DNA of 9,322 nt from an uncultured Oscillospiraceae bacterium. GTDB taxonomy: Bacteria > Bacillota_A > Clostridia > Oscillospirales > Acutalibacteraceae. A model generated the notes under the pieces. It was given only the letters and a program-made list of their open reading frames with translations, was not told where the DNA came from and made no database searches. This document shows, piece by piece, positions 1-6,675 of this stretch (position 1 is the first letter of the stretch; each line of letters begins with the position of its first letter). The stretch spans positions 1 through 9,322 of the forward strand of contig USGR01000024.1 of the NCBI GenBank assembly GCA_900554165.1, written 5' to 3'. Both the position numbers and the translations under genes were made by a program.

Positions 1-65
1 GTGTTAGACAATTTTTTATTCATTTCCTTAAAGCTATTTTATAAAACAATTTTTATCTTTATATT

Positions 66-97
66 AAAAGCAGCACGGCGATAGCCGCGCTGCTTTT
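66..97 (-). terminator. Rho-independent terminator after the BceB-like permease
   Basis: A 14-bp stem (66-79 with 84-97, one G-U pair when read on the minus strand) has a 4-nt loop. On the minus strand it ends in a T-run formed by the AAAA/TTTT edge of the stem and continues into AT-rich sequence. It starts three bases after the permease stop codon, so it closes the regulator-kinase-transporter unit. The symmetric A and T edges mean it could also work on the other strand. The 65 bases beyond it hold nothing I can identify. Confidence 0.85.
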
Positions 98-100
98 ATT

Positions 101-2077
101 TTAATTCCTATATATAATATTCCTGCGCGAAATAAGATATGTCGCTGCAAAATACAGCATATAAATCAGCACTATGGCTGCTGCTATAAGAGCAGAGTTT
201 ATATAAACTTTGGATACGACATCTTCAAAGCCGGCAAATTTCATTATGTTCGCGCAGATTATTGCGGACGGTATACTCATAAGCAACGGCACAATAAACG
301 GCATTGAGAAAAAGCTTAGCGTCTGGCGGAAAAGCGCTACTCTCTGTTCATCTCCCCCCGCTCCTAATCTGAAAAGTATCTCGTATTTGCGTTTGTCCTC
401 CGATATTCCTGCAAGCGATTTGAGAGCTAAAACCGCCATTGCGAGGAACACGAATACTACGGCGACATAAATAGCGCCAATAACTAAAATTGCCGATGTG
501 CTGTTATTCTGCATGCGGTTATGTTCCTTTACCATAAAATCGGATTTGGCAACCATAAAATCTCCCATTTCATCATCGTGCATTTCGACGGTATATGTTA
601 AATCGGCCAGCAGCGCCTCGGCGTCGAAGTCATTATTTTCTAAATCGATGCCGTAAAGCTGATTTTCAATTTTCATGCTGTCTGTAAAGTCATCTGGAAC
701 TATTACGATAAAATAGGCAAGAGATATTCGAGGATAGTTTTCGAGAAGCCCTCCAAAACTGCAGGTGCGCCCGTTTCGCGTTAAGGTTGCACCCGTAAAG
801 TTTTGCTCAAACGGCATATTTATCATGATATAAAACTTGTTATCGCCAGACACCTCCGGCTTGCCCAAAGCTTTGGCATATTTATTAAAGTCGCTTTGCT
901 TCATAAAAATATCGGTGAGATCGCTGTAATCAGGGCCGGCAAACTGCGTATATTTCTGCGTAAGCTCGCCGTTGCCGTCGGTATAGATACAATATGGCAG
1001 CACACTCTTTATTTTTGCGTACTTCCCTATTATATTTTCTGCTTCCTCTATATTTATCACCTCCTGCTCATCATCCGCTAAATCAAAATCGCCGACAATG
1101 TCAAAAGGAATAATGCGGTTAAGCGTCGTCTCATTGCTTATTTTCTGCGTAAAAGACACGTTGGCACCTATTATGGCAAAAGCTATTAGAAAGGACAATA
1201 CTCCCGCCATGAGCGCGTTGGATGAAAGCTTGCCGGAAAGCTGCCTGAGCACAAAAATATTTGTACCGCGGCTGCAAAGCTTTTTATTTTTAAGCATGAC
1301 GCTGACAAGGCATTTGGCCATACCTGTATGAAAAATCATTATAGCTATCGCAAAGGCAAACAGATAGCCCATCATCGCGCCGCCGCTCGCCCTGCCGGTA
1401 TTCACGGCGGTGGTTATCTCATTGGAGAAAAGAATTATGCTCACTATCATGCCGGCCAGAGATATAATAGTTACGCACAGCCACAACAGCGGATGCTTTA
1501 CATTTTTCTCCGACTTTTTATCACTGTGGATAAGCTCATATACGCTTACCTTTCTTAGATATATTGCAGAGGTGACCGATGCGAGAATAAATATGCACAG
1601 CACCAGCACCACCGTCAAAATAAGTCCTTTTAGGGAGTATGTGGCAAAGGCAAATTTCATATCCATGAGGTTTGTCATTATAAGCATAAGGCCCTGATAT
1701 AGAAAAAGTCCCAGCACAATGCCTAAAACAAGCGCGACTACGCCCATTATCATGGTTTCAAATATAAATATAAGCAGTATGTTTTTACGCGTCATTCCAA
1801 GCGTGAGATATGTGCCAAACTCCCGTTTTCTCAGCCGAAGCATAAAGCTGGTCGCATATCCCAGTACAAACGCCGACACTATTGCAACAAGGGCCGACAG
1901 TATTATAAGGGCACTGTTCATTTCCTGAAAGATTGTGGAAAAGGTAAGTAGCTGCTCGCTGTATATTACGTTGTGTATTGCAAACATGAGCGATACGGTA
2001 AGGGTTACGGTAATAAAATATATAAGATAATTTCCTACCTGCCGGCGTACGTTTCTGAGAGCCAACTTAGCAAACAT
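101..2077 (-). CDS. BceB-type ABC transporter permease (FtsX family), peptide sensing/resistance
   Basis: Predicted 658-residue inner-membrane permease of the BceAB (peptide-7 exporter) family. The topology fits BceB: about ten hydrophobic segments, starting with one near residue 20, then a cluster to about residue 310. A large non-membrane domain follows (about 310-525), then three more segments to the C-terminus. In known family members this domain lies outside the membrane between TM7 and TM8 and binds the peptide-lipid target, such as bacitracin or lantibiotic complexes. The FtsX-like stretch with LRKREFGTYLTLGM follows TM2. I chose the ATG at 2077, preceded by GGGGGTGAG at good spacing. 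The in-frame TTG at 2092 has no comparable SD. The ATG lies inside the end of the ATPase gene (11-bp overlap, ATGTTTGCTAA), so the two are translationally coupled. The reading frame is intact. Since the partner ATPase carries an internal TAG, transport could be lost while the sensing surface remains. The substrate cannot be read from the sequence. Confidence 0.93.
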   Translation of the reverse strand: MFAKLALRNVRRQVGNYLIYFITVTLTVSLMFAIHNVIYSEQLLTFSTIFQEMNSALIILSALVAIVSAFVLGYATSFMLRLRKREFGTYLTLGMTRKNILLIFIFETMIMGVVALVLGIVLGLFLYQGLMLIMTNLMDMKFAFATYSLKGLILTVVLVLCIFILASVTSAIYLRKVSVYELIHSDKKSEKNVKHPLLWLCVTIISLAGMIVSIILFSNEITTAVNTGRASGGAMMGYLFAFAIAIMIFHTGMAKCLVSVMLKNKKLCSRGTNIFVLRQLSGKLSSNALMAGVLSFLIAFAIIGANVSFTQKISNETTLNRIIPFDIVGDFDLADDEQEVINIEEAENIIGKYAKIKSVLPYCIYTDGNGELTQKYTQFAGPDYSDLTDIFMKQSDFNKYAKALGKPEVSGDNKFYIMINMPFEQNFTGATLTRNGRTCSFGGLLENYPRISLAYFIVIVPDDFTDSMKIENQLYGIDLENNDFDAEALLADLTYTVEMHDDEMGDFMVAKSDFMVKEHNRMQNNSTSAILVIGAIYVAVVFVFLAMAVLALKSLAGISEDKRKYEILFRLGAGGDEQRVALFRQTLSFFSMPFIVPLLMSIPSAIICANIMKFAGFEDVVSKVYINSALIAAAIVLIYMLYFAATYLISRRNIIYRN

Positions 2078-2831
2078 CGCGCTCACCCCCAAGCGACGCC
2101 ATTACAGGAAGTATTTCGTTATACATCTCCTGCCGGCTTCTTGAGCCGCGCACAATCTCGTTCCATATTTTGCCGTCCTTTAAAAATAGGATGCGGCTTG
2201 AGTACGACGCAACTACTGCGTCGTGCGTCACCATTAGAATGGTAGAGCCGAGAGATGTATTCATCTGCTCAAAGGTCTGCATAAGATTTCTGGAATTAGC
2301 TGAATCCAACGCTCCCGTAGGCTCGTCGGCAAGTATGAGCGCCGGATTTGTTATAATAGCACGCGCGCAGGCCGCGCGCTGACGCTGGCCGCCCGAGAGC
2401 TCATACGGAAATTTCTTAAGCTGGTCGTCCAGTCCCAAAATCTGCTATACTCTCATTAGCTGGCTATGTGTTTCCTTTTCGCTTATCCGCTTGAGATTAA
2501 GCGGCAGCGTTATGTTTTCGCCTATAGTAAGGGTGTCGAGCAGATTATATTCCTGAAAAATAAAGCCCAATTTATCGCGGCGGAAAACTGAAAGGCTGTT
2601 TTCCTTCTGATTTGTTATGCTGCTGCCCTCTACAAGTATGTCGCCGGAGCTTACCCTGTCTATTGTAGAAATAACGTTAAGCAGTGTGGACTTGCCCGAG
2701 CCGGACGCGCCCATGATTGCGGTAAAATCGCCTTTGTTTACAGTAAAGGATATGCCGTCAAGCGCCTTTGTGACGACATTCCCGTTGCCGTAATATTTAG
2801 TTACATTCTTTACGCATAATATTTCCGTCAT
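2067..2831 (-). pseudogene. BceA-type ABC transporter ATPase interrupted by an in-frame TAG
   Basis: A 255-codon frame encodes the nucleotide-binding subunit of a BceAB-type transporter. Walker A GASGSGKST is at residues 41-49, the Q-loop glutamine near 93, signature LSGGQ at 145-149, Walker B with DE at 169-170 and the switch histidine (VTHD) at 203. Codon 129 is TAG (2447-2445). Reading continues in the same frame on both sides (LMRV, stop, QILGLDDQ), and the second half is a normal ABC C-terminal half, so this is a single nonsense change. CAG, AAG or GAG would each need one substitution. Termination would leave a peptide with Walker A but without signature or Walker B. The ATG at 2831 is preferred over the upstream in-frame ATG at 2852 because CGGAGG sits 7 nt before it. 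A leader hairpin covers that SD. Alternatives are a sequencing error, suppression, or a genuine strain-specific null. TAG also ends the lipoprotein gene in this window, so TAG is probably a stop here. Confidence 0.85.
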
Positions 2832-2838
2832 AAAAATA

Positions 2839-2874
2839 CCTCCGTTTCGCATTTATCGTAACACGAAACAGAGG
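2839..2874 (-). promoter_or_regulatory. Leader hairpin that covers the ATPase ribosome binding site
   Basis: Arms 2839-2849 and 2864-2874 can form an 11-bp stem in the minus-strand RNA (CCUCUGUUUCG with CGAAACGGAGG, one G-U pair) and a 14-nt loop. The 3' arm includes the GGAGG that serves the ATPase ATG at 2831. The 5' arm begins about where transcription from the proposed -10 (2885-2880) would start. The pairing is seen directly. A role in limiting translation or protecting the 5' end is inference. There is no T-run, so it is not a terminator. Confidence 0.55.
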
Positions 2875-2879
2875 CTTTT

Positions 2880-2885
2880 GTTATA
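2880..2885 (-). promoter_or_regulatory. Putative -10 box of an internal promoter for the transporter genes
   Basis: TATAAC lies on the minus strand 49 bases before the ATPase start codon. The position 17 bp further upstream (2908-2903) reads TAAGAG, a poor -35, and falls inside the inverted repeat at 2901-2924. A good -10 with a poor -35 and an adjacent palindrome is typical of activator-dependent promoters, which fits regulation of bceAB by its own response regulator. Confidence 0.5.
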
Positions 2886-2900
2886 ACGCAGACTGTGTGC

Positions 2901-2924
2901 TTCTCTTACATTTTTGTAAGAGAA
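2901..2924. promoter_or_regulatory. Candidate BceR-type response-regulator operator (TTACA-N4-TGTAA)
   Basis: A perfect 10-bp inverted repeat (2901-2910 and 2915-2924) is separated by TTTT. Its core TTACA-N4-TGTAA matches the TNACA-N4-TGTAA consensus described for BceR-like regulators of Bce modules. It overlaps the kinase stop codon (2908-2906) and sits directly upstream of the proposed -10 for the ATPase and permease genes. I saw no equivalent site upstream of the regulator gene. It lacks a following T-run on either strand, which argues against a terminator. Confidence 0.7.
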
Positions 2925-3883
2925 TTAAAGCTTAGAGTTATGCGCGTAAATTCGTTTTGCTTGGATTCGGCCTTAAATGTAATTCCCAAATTTTTGCACA
3001 GCTCATTTACTATATACAGCCCCATGCCGGTGCTGCCGCCAAGCCGTCGGCCGTTTGTGCCGGTAAATCCGCGCTCTGTTATTCGTGACACATCATAATC
3101 CGGTATGCCTATTCCATTGTCATATACTGTTATTATGCCATCCGCTGCATCAATATCTATATGGCAGCCGCGGCAGTATTTTGCGCAGTTTATCAGCAGC
3201 TGCTTTATTATAAATGATACCGCTTTTGCATCGGTATAGAGAGTAAAGTCTCCATTTGTCTCAACACTTATATTGGCGGATATTAGAACATCCATCTGCT
3301 CTTTAACCGCCTGCTCTATAATCTTTGCCGCCGATGCTTTAGTTATTGACATATCCCTGTCTGCTGTACGCATACGAGCGTAATACAATATATTCTCTGT
3401 AAGATTATCCGCGCGCTTAAGCTCCGCCTTCAGCTTGCCTCTGTCGCCGCCGTTTGACAAAATAAGCGAACAGGCGGTAAGCGGAGTTTTTATCTCATGT
3501 ATCCAGCTTTCTACATAATCGCAGTATTCTTCCCTTTCCCTGCGCTCCTTTTCAACAATCCCTATGGCGTCGCGGGATATGGTCTGCATTATGTCGTAAT
3601 ACTGCCGCTCAAGCGGATTATATGATTTAGGCACAATTTCGCCGAGCAGATATTTTTCGTTAAGTGAACCGACAAGCTGTTGTAACCTCTTTATTCTGCT
3701 GCTGTCGAGAAAAAAGCTTACTATTACCCAACCGACCGCCAAAATCAGCAAAAACAGTTCGGCCGCTGCTATCATATACGGAGAAACGCCGGCAAGCGCC
3801 ATAAACACGGCAATAATTACGCCGCCAAGCCCTAAAAAGCAAAGGGTAACGGCTTTTGAAAAGATATAGTCTCTAAGCTTCAT
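2906..3883 (-). CDS. BceS-like intramembrane-sensing histidine kinase
   Basis: A 325-residue sensor kinase. Two hydrophobic segments (about 12-32 and 36-59) are joined by a very short loop with no extracellular sensor domain, the layout of intramembrane-sensing kinases that take their input from a BceB-type permease. The cytoplasmic part has the H-box SWIHEIKTPLTA with phospho-acceptor His129. The N-box has Asn232 (QLLINCAKYC), the G1 box DNGIGI begins at 255, the F-region is ERGFTG, and the G2 box is GSTGMGL near 283-289. All catalytic motifs look intact. The start ATG overlaps the regulator's stop (ATGA), with AGGGGAG inside the end of the regulator gene as the likely SD. Kinase and regulator are therefore coupled and equimolar production is expected. 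The 3' end carries the candidate operator for the downstream transporter. Assignment to the BceS-like group rests on topology, length and neighbours. Confidence 0.93.
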   Translation of the reverse strand: MKLRDYIFSKAVTLCFLGLGGVIIAVFMALAGVSPYMIAAAELFLLILAVGWVIVSFFLDSSRIKRLQQLVGSLNEKYLLGEIVPKSYNPLERQYYDIMQTISRDAIGIVEKERREREEYCDYVESWIHEIKTPLTACSLILSNGGDRGKLKAELKRADNLTENILYYARMRTADRDMSITKASAAKIIEQAVKEQMDVLISANISVETNGDFTLYTDAKAVSFIIKQLLINCAKYCRGCHIDIDAADGIITVYDNGIGIPDYDVSRITERGFTGTNGRRLGGSTGMGLYIVNELCKNLGITFKAESKQNEFTRITLSFNSLTKM

Positions 3884-4491
3884 AAGCGGTACCCCACTCC
3901 CCTTACAGTACGTATAAGAGTATTACCACCTATTTCCTTAAGCTTCTGACGCAGGCGCTGTATATTTACATACAGCGTATTCTCATCAATGTACAGGCTG
4001 TTCTGCCACAAATCCTCTATAATCTCCTGCTTTGTGCAAAGCTCCTTTTTCATAAGACAAGCCAGGATGCGGGTTTCATTCTTTGTAAGCTCTGCCGTAT
4101 TTCCGTTCATTGATACCGTCATAGCGGAAAAATCAAGCGTTAGCCCGTTAAGGCTTAAAACAGATGCATTCTTCCTTTTAAGCAGGCGCGATATTCTGGC
4201 AAGAAGCACCGATGAGTTATACGGCTTTCTTATATAATCATCTGCGCCGACGCCGAAAGCGAGCAGCTCATCCTCCGACGACTCTCTCGCAGTGAGAAAA
4301 ATAACCGGAATATCAGAGTTAAGTCTAAGCTTGCGGCAAACTTCAAGTCCGCTTTCTAAAGGCAAGTTGATGTCCAGCAATGCAAGCTCACATGGTGGTG
4401 TGTCCACCGTTTTATAGCCATTTGCATGCAGCAAAGTTATAAGCTCATTTTTTACGCTTATGTCGTCTTCCATTACGAGTATTCTTTCCAT
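3880..4491 (-). CDS. OmpR-family response regulator of the Bce module, short receiver
   Basis: A 203-residue regulator with an N-terminal receiver and a C-terminal winged-helix DNA-binding domain (about 108-203, with LTKNE, the recognition stretch DENTLYVNIQRLRQKL and RTVRGVGYRL). Receiver residues are present: acidic pair Asp9/Asp10, phospho-acceptor Asp40 (LALLDINLP), Thr67 (FLTAR) and Lys89 (RKP). The spacing from the acidic pair to the phospho-acceptor is only 30 residues, against about 42 in BceR and PhoB. Roughly 12 residues covering the second helix region are missing, with no frameshift. This may be a subfamily trait or an in-frame deletion. The ATG at 4491 follows AGGTG. The product is expected to bind the palindrome at 2901-2924 and activate the transporter genes. 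Cognate pairing with the adjacent kinase is inferred from the 4-bp overlap. Confidence 0.92.
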   Translation of the reverse strand: MERILVMEDDISVKNELITLLHANGYKTVDTPPCELALLDINLPLESGLEVCRKLRLNSDIPVIFLTARESSEDELLAFGVGADDYIRKPYNSSVLLARISRLLKRKNASVLSLNGLTLDFSAMTVSMNGNTAELTKNETRILACLMKKELCTKQEIIEDLWQNSLYIDENTLYVNIQRLRQKLKEIGGNTLIRTVRGVGYRL

Positions 4492-4527
4492 ATATCACAC
4501 CTAATTTTATCATTGACAGTATTTCAG

Positions 4528-4541
4528 CCTATAAACATAGG
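4528..4541. promoter_or_regulatory. Short palindrome upstream of the regulator gene
   Basis: CCTAT-N4-ATAGG lies 37 bp before the regulator start codon, in the predicted 5' leader. It has the same 4-bp spacer as the palindrome upstream of the ATPase gene but different arms. It could be an operator or a chance repeat. Only the symmetry is seen. Confidence 0.25.
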
Positions 4542-4584
4542 ACGCTATTTTATCGGCAGGTAGTAGGCGCTGATAGTCCCGCGT

Positions 4585-4614
4585 TTTATAGCGCACAGTA
4601 TAATGATACAGCAA
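4585..4614 (-). promoter_or_regulatory. Putative promoter of the regulator-kinase genes
   Basis: On the minus strand TTGCTG (4614-4609) and TATAAA (4590-4585) are separated by 18 bp. The -10 matches the sigma-A consensus at five of six positions and the -35 at three of six. It lies directly after the terminator of the upstream gene and gives a leader of about 85-90 nt before the regulator ATG at 4491. No better pair was seen in this gap. Confidence 0.42.
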
Positions 4615-4616
4615 AG

Positions 4617-4650
4617 AAAAAAGCCCGTCAATTTGATGACAGGCTTTTTT
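4617..4650 (-). terminator. Rho-independent terminator after the beta-helix gene
   Basis: A 14-bp stem (4617-4630 with 4637-4650) has a 6-nt loop. It reads AAAAAAGCC at the outer edge and TTTTTT at the far end in both directions. The only mismatch becomes a G-U pair in the minus-strand RNA, which favours termination of the beta-helix transcript. The A/T symmetry makes it potentially bidirectional. It separates the beta-helix gene from the Bce module. Confidence 0.85.
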
Positions 4651-4687
4651 AGATTAGCTAAAGCTATTATTTATACTTTTTTAAGAT

Positions 4688-4795
4688 TTAAGCTGACTTC
4701 TTACGACGGATAGTAAATACAGCAGCTGCACCGCTTACTGCGAGAAGTACGCCTATAGATACAGGCATTGCTATGCTGCCGGCCGTCTTCGGGTT
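4688..4795 (-). other. Sortase-type C-terminal sorting signal (NPKTAG)
   Basis: The last 35 residues hold NPKTAG (4795-4778), a hydrophobic stretch (SIGVLLAVSGAAAVFTI) and a positive tail RRKKSA. The order motif, membrane segment, positive charges is that of proteins covalently attached to the wall by a sortase. The motif differs from LPXTG. NPxT-type motifs are known for some Gram-positive sortases, and Ala in the fifth position is unusual. No sortase gene lies in the window. Confidence 0.65.
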
Positions 4796-4900
4796 TGAAG
4801 ATGTGCTGCTTGAGCCTGAAGCTGAAGACGAAGAGGAAGAAGCGTCGGAAGATGAAGCATCAGATGAAGATGAGGATGAAGTATCAGATGATGAACCTGA
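4796..4900 (-). repeat. Ser/Asp/Ala low-complexity stalk
   Basis: Thirty-five codons encode mainly Ser with spaced Asp, Ala, Thr and Gly, in units such as SSSSDASS. It directly precedes the sorting signal, the usual place of a wall-spanning stalk. Ser codons are mixed (TCA, TCT, TCC, TCG, AGC), so protein-level selection rather than recent DNA duplication explains most of it, although trinucleotide slippage is possible. Confidence 0.7.
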
Positions 4901-5991
4901 CGGCTGTGAAGGTACAGTCGGCTCATCAATTACCGGCTCGTCCTTAACATCGTCAAGGCCTGTTACAGCATCAGATGTTTCGCCCTGTACCTTATCAGCT
5001 ACGTCGCCGTTCCAGTAGTTGTTCGGAGCATCAACAGTGCCGGTAGTATTTGCATACAGTCCCGCATGATCAGCGCTTATTATGTTGTTCTCAATGCTGG
5101 CAGAGGCAGTCTCTTCAACATCTATGCCATTGTCTACACTCTGTATTGTGTTAGCTGTAATCTCAGCTGAGGCATCTCCCATGAGTATTATTGCATAGCT
5201 GCAGTCAGTCCACTCGTTGTCGGCTGTGTATCTGAGAGCCTCTATTGTATTGCCGGTGATTGTAATATCGCTGCCTGTTCTGACAACTATACCGTTCTGA
5301 CCAATTATTCCGTTATCCTCTATGCCTGTAATTGTGTTGTTCTCAATAACTACTGTACCTGTTGTATTAAGGTCAATCGCCTGCTTCTGGAAGTCGACAA
5401 ACTCACAATTTGTTATTGTAACATTGCCAGTACCGTCAACCATAACGGGTCTGCCGTACTGTACGCCGCAGACAAAACCGCCGTCGGCTGTGCAACGCAT
5501 GTCAGCTATTTTAACATTTGTAAGAGTCAAATCAGCCTTGGCAAGAATGCCGTCTATACCATGATGCTCATCTGTCGGACCAGCTATTGTGAGATCCTGC
5601 ATTGTAAGGTCGGACTGAGCATAAACAGTAGGATATGCCATTCTGCCGTCAAAATATTCAACTTCCTGCTTTGCAGCCTTATCAAACTTAATTGTTGTAA
5701 GGTCTTTGCCGGCACCCTTAATCGTCACATCCTCTATTGTAGTAATGTTCGCCAGGTACTCGCCAGCCGGTACTAAAATTGTATCACCGGCAGAAGCTTC
5801 GTTTACCGCTGCCTGAATTGATGTATATTCCTTACCTGTTGTTTCATTTGTAATAGCCCTTGTCGCTGCATCACTGTCCTTATCAACAATTACCCAGCTG
5901 CCATCGCCGTCTAATATTGTTGTAAGGTTGTCATCATTTATAGTAATGCTGTCTGTGCCGCCTTCTGCTGTGGACGGTCTCTCAGTAGCAA

Positions 5992-6675
5992 TTACATTGT
6001 TGCAAGAGTTGAATCTGTTATTGTAACAGTGCTCGCCTTGTTATACATGCCGCTATTTTCTCTATATGAGAAGATTATGTCTGTGCCCCAGCCGGAAGTG
6101 CCAGTCTCAAGGCCGGTAATATCAACATCTGTTGCGTTTGCAACATTAACAGATGCTTTTGCAGCATTCTCAATTTTCACATTGGTTATTGTAGCATTAT
6201 TTACGCCATGAAGATTAAGGCCAAAACCAGCCTGCGTTGTAATGACTACATCTGAAATTGTGACGTTGTTTACATCTGGAAGAGTGGTTCCGTCACCGAT
6301 GGTAGAAACCTTAATAGCGCCACCGCTGACACCAGGGTTTGTGCTCGTTACCTTAAGATTCTTTATTGTAACATTGTCGGCCGATACAAGTATACCAGCT
6401 TGTCCTGATACTGCATAGCTTTCAGTATCAATTATTGTTTTGTCAGAACCCTGACCCTCAATTGTTACATTGGGCTCATCTATCCTGAAAGTATTGGCAT
6501 CGGCAGCCTTAAAGGTGCCCTCACCCAATGTTATTACCTTGGCCGTAGCATCGTCAGCAGCTTTTACCGCTGTAATAGCCTCAGCAAATGTTGACACTGT
6601 AGATGTGTCTTCGCCAATCTTGACGTCAATTTTTCCGGCGTCAACAGCGAAAGCTGAAACCGCCGTCGCAGACAC
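5992..6675 (-). pseudogene. N-terminal beta-helix domain segment of the broken surface protein
   Basis: This is the middle reading frame of the broken gene, about 227 residues ending at TAA (5994-5992). It opens with the second half of the signal peptide (VSATAVSAFAVDAG). A pectate-lyase/NosD-like repeat region follows, with about 20-25-residue turns carrying the recurring V-T-I-x-(D/N) pattern: VTIEGQGSDKT, VTIKNLKVTS, VTISDVVITT, ATITNVKIEN, VDITGLET and VTITDSTLA. Such repeats form right-handed parallel beta-helices, often in carbohydrate-active or adhesive surface proteins. No catalytic site is recognisable, so the ligand or substrate is unknown. The GTG at 6675 that begins this segment in isolation has no SD and is not a credible start. 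Confidence 0.7.

Larger units (their letters stand above)
4688..5998 (-). pseudogene. C-terminal beta-helix domain, Ser-rich stalk and wall anchor of the broken surface protein
   Basis: Open from about 5998 (NVIATERPSTAEGG) to TAA at 4690-4688. After a linker with TTGKEYTSIQAAVNEASAGD, a second beta-helix domain begins at VTIKGAGKD. It continues through LTMQDLTIAG, LTLTNVKIAD, VTITNCEFVD, VVIENNTITG, ITITGNTIEA, AEITANTIQS and ASIENNIISA, followed by NNYWNGDVADKV. This is typical of NosD/PbH1-type proteins. The ITGNTI and IENN turns with stacked Asn are classic for right-handed helices. A Pro/Asp spacer, a Ser-rich stalk and a sortase-like tail complete it. The segment has no convincing start of its own. 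Its first ATG is well inside the domain, so it depends on the 6748 start. Confidence 0.75.

Noticed and set aside
210..1928. Several plus-strand ORFs of 70-95 codons across the permease gene
   Set aside because: They lie wholly inside the intact minus-strand permease, show no domain, and have low-complexity compositions typical of antisense shadows.
2078..2092. Upstream TTG start for the permease
   Set aside because: The ATG at 2077 has a proper SD and begins at the conserved FAKLALRN sequence. The five extra residues are not needed.
2445..2447. TAG as a reassigned sense codon or pyrrolysine
   Set aside because: There is only one internal case, in a place where a plain one-base change explains it. 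No suppressor tRNA or pyl gene is in the window, and TAG ends another gene here. Kept only as a check to run.
2901..2924. Reading the palindrome at the kinase end as a terminator
   Set aside because: The stem is AT-rich with no following T-run on the minus strand, and its core matches a regulator site. The ATPase gene follows closely.
4513..4518. TTGACA on the plus strand upstream of the regulator gene
   Set aside because: It points away from every supported gene, and there is no plus-strand gene for it to drive.
4773..5018. Plus-strand ORF encoding a very acidic Glu/Asp-rich peptide
   Set aside because: It is the complement of the Ser-rich stalk codons (TCA/TCT/TCC read as TGA/AGA/GGA in another frame). 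No SD or promoter supports it.
5992..6001. Programmed frameshifting between the two beta-helix domains
   Set aside because: No slippery heptamer or downstream structure was recognised, and the second independent indel in the signal peptide makes ordinary indels more likely.
4950..6600. Recurring short pieces resembling ATTGTTGTA, considered as tandem repeats or a CRISPR-like array
   Set aside because: Spacing is irregular and the pieces are codons for the V-T-I-type turns of the beta-helix. There are no constant repeats with unique spacers.
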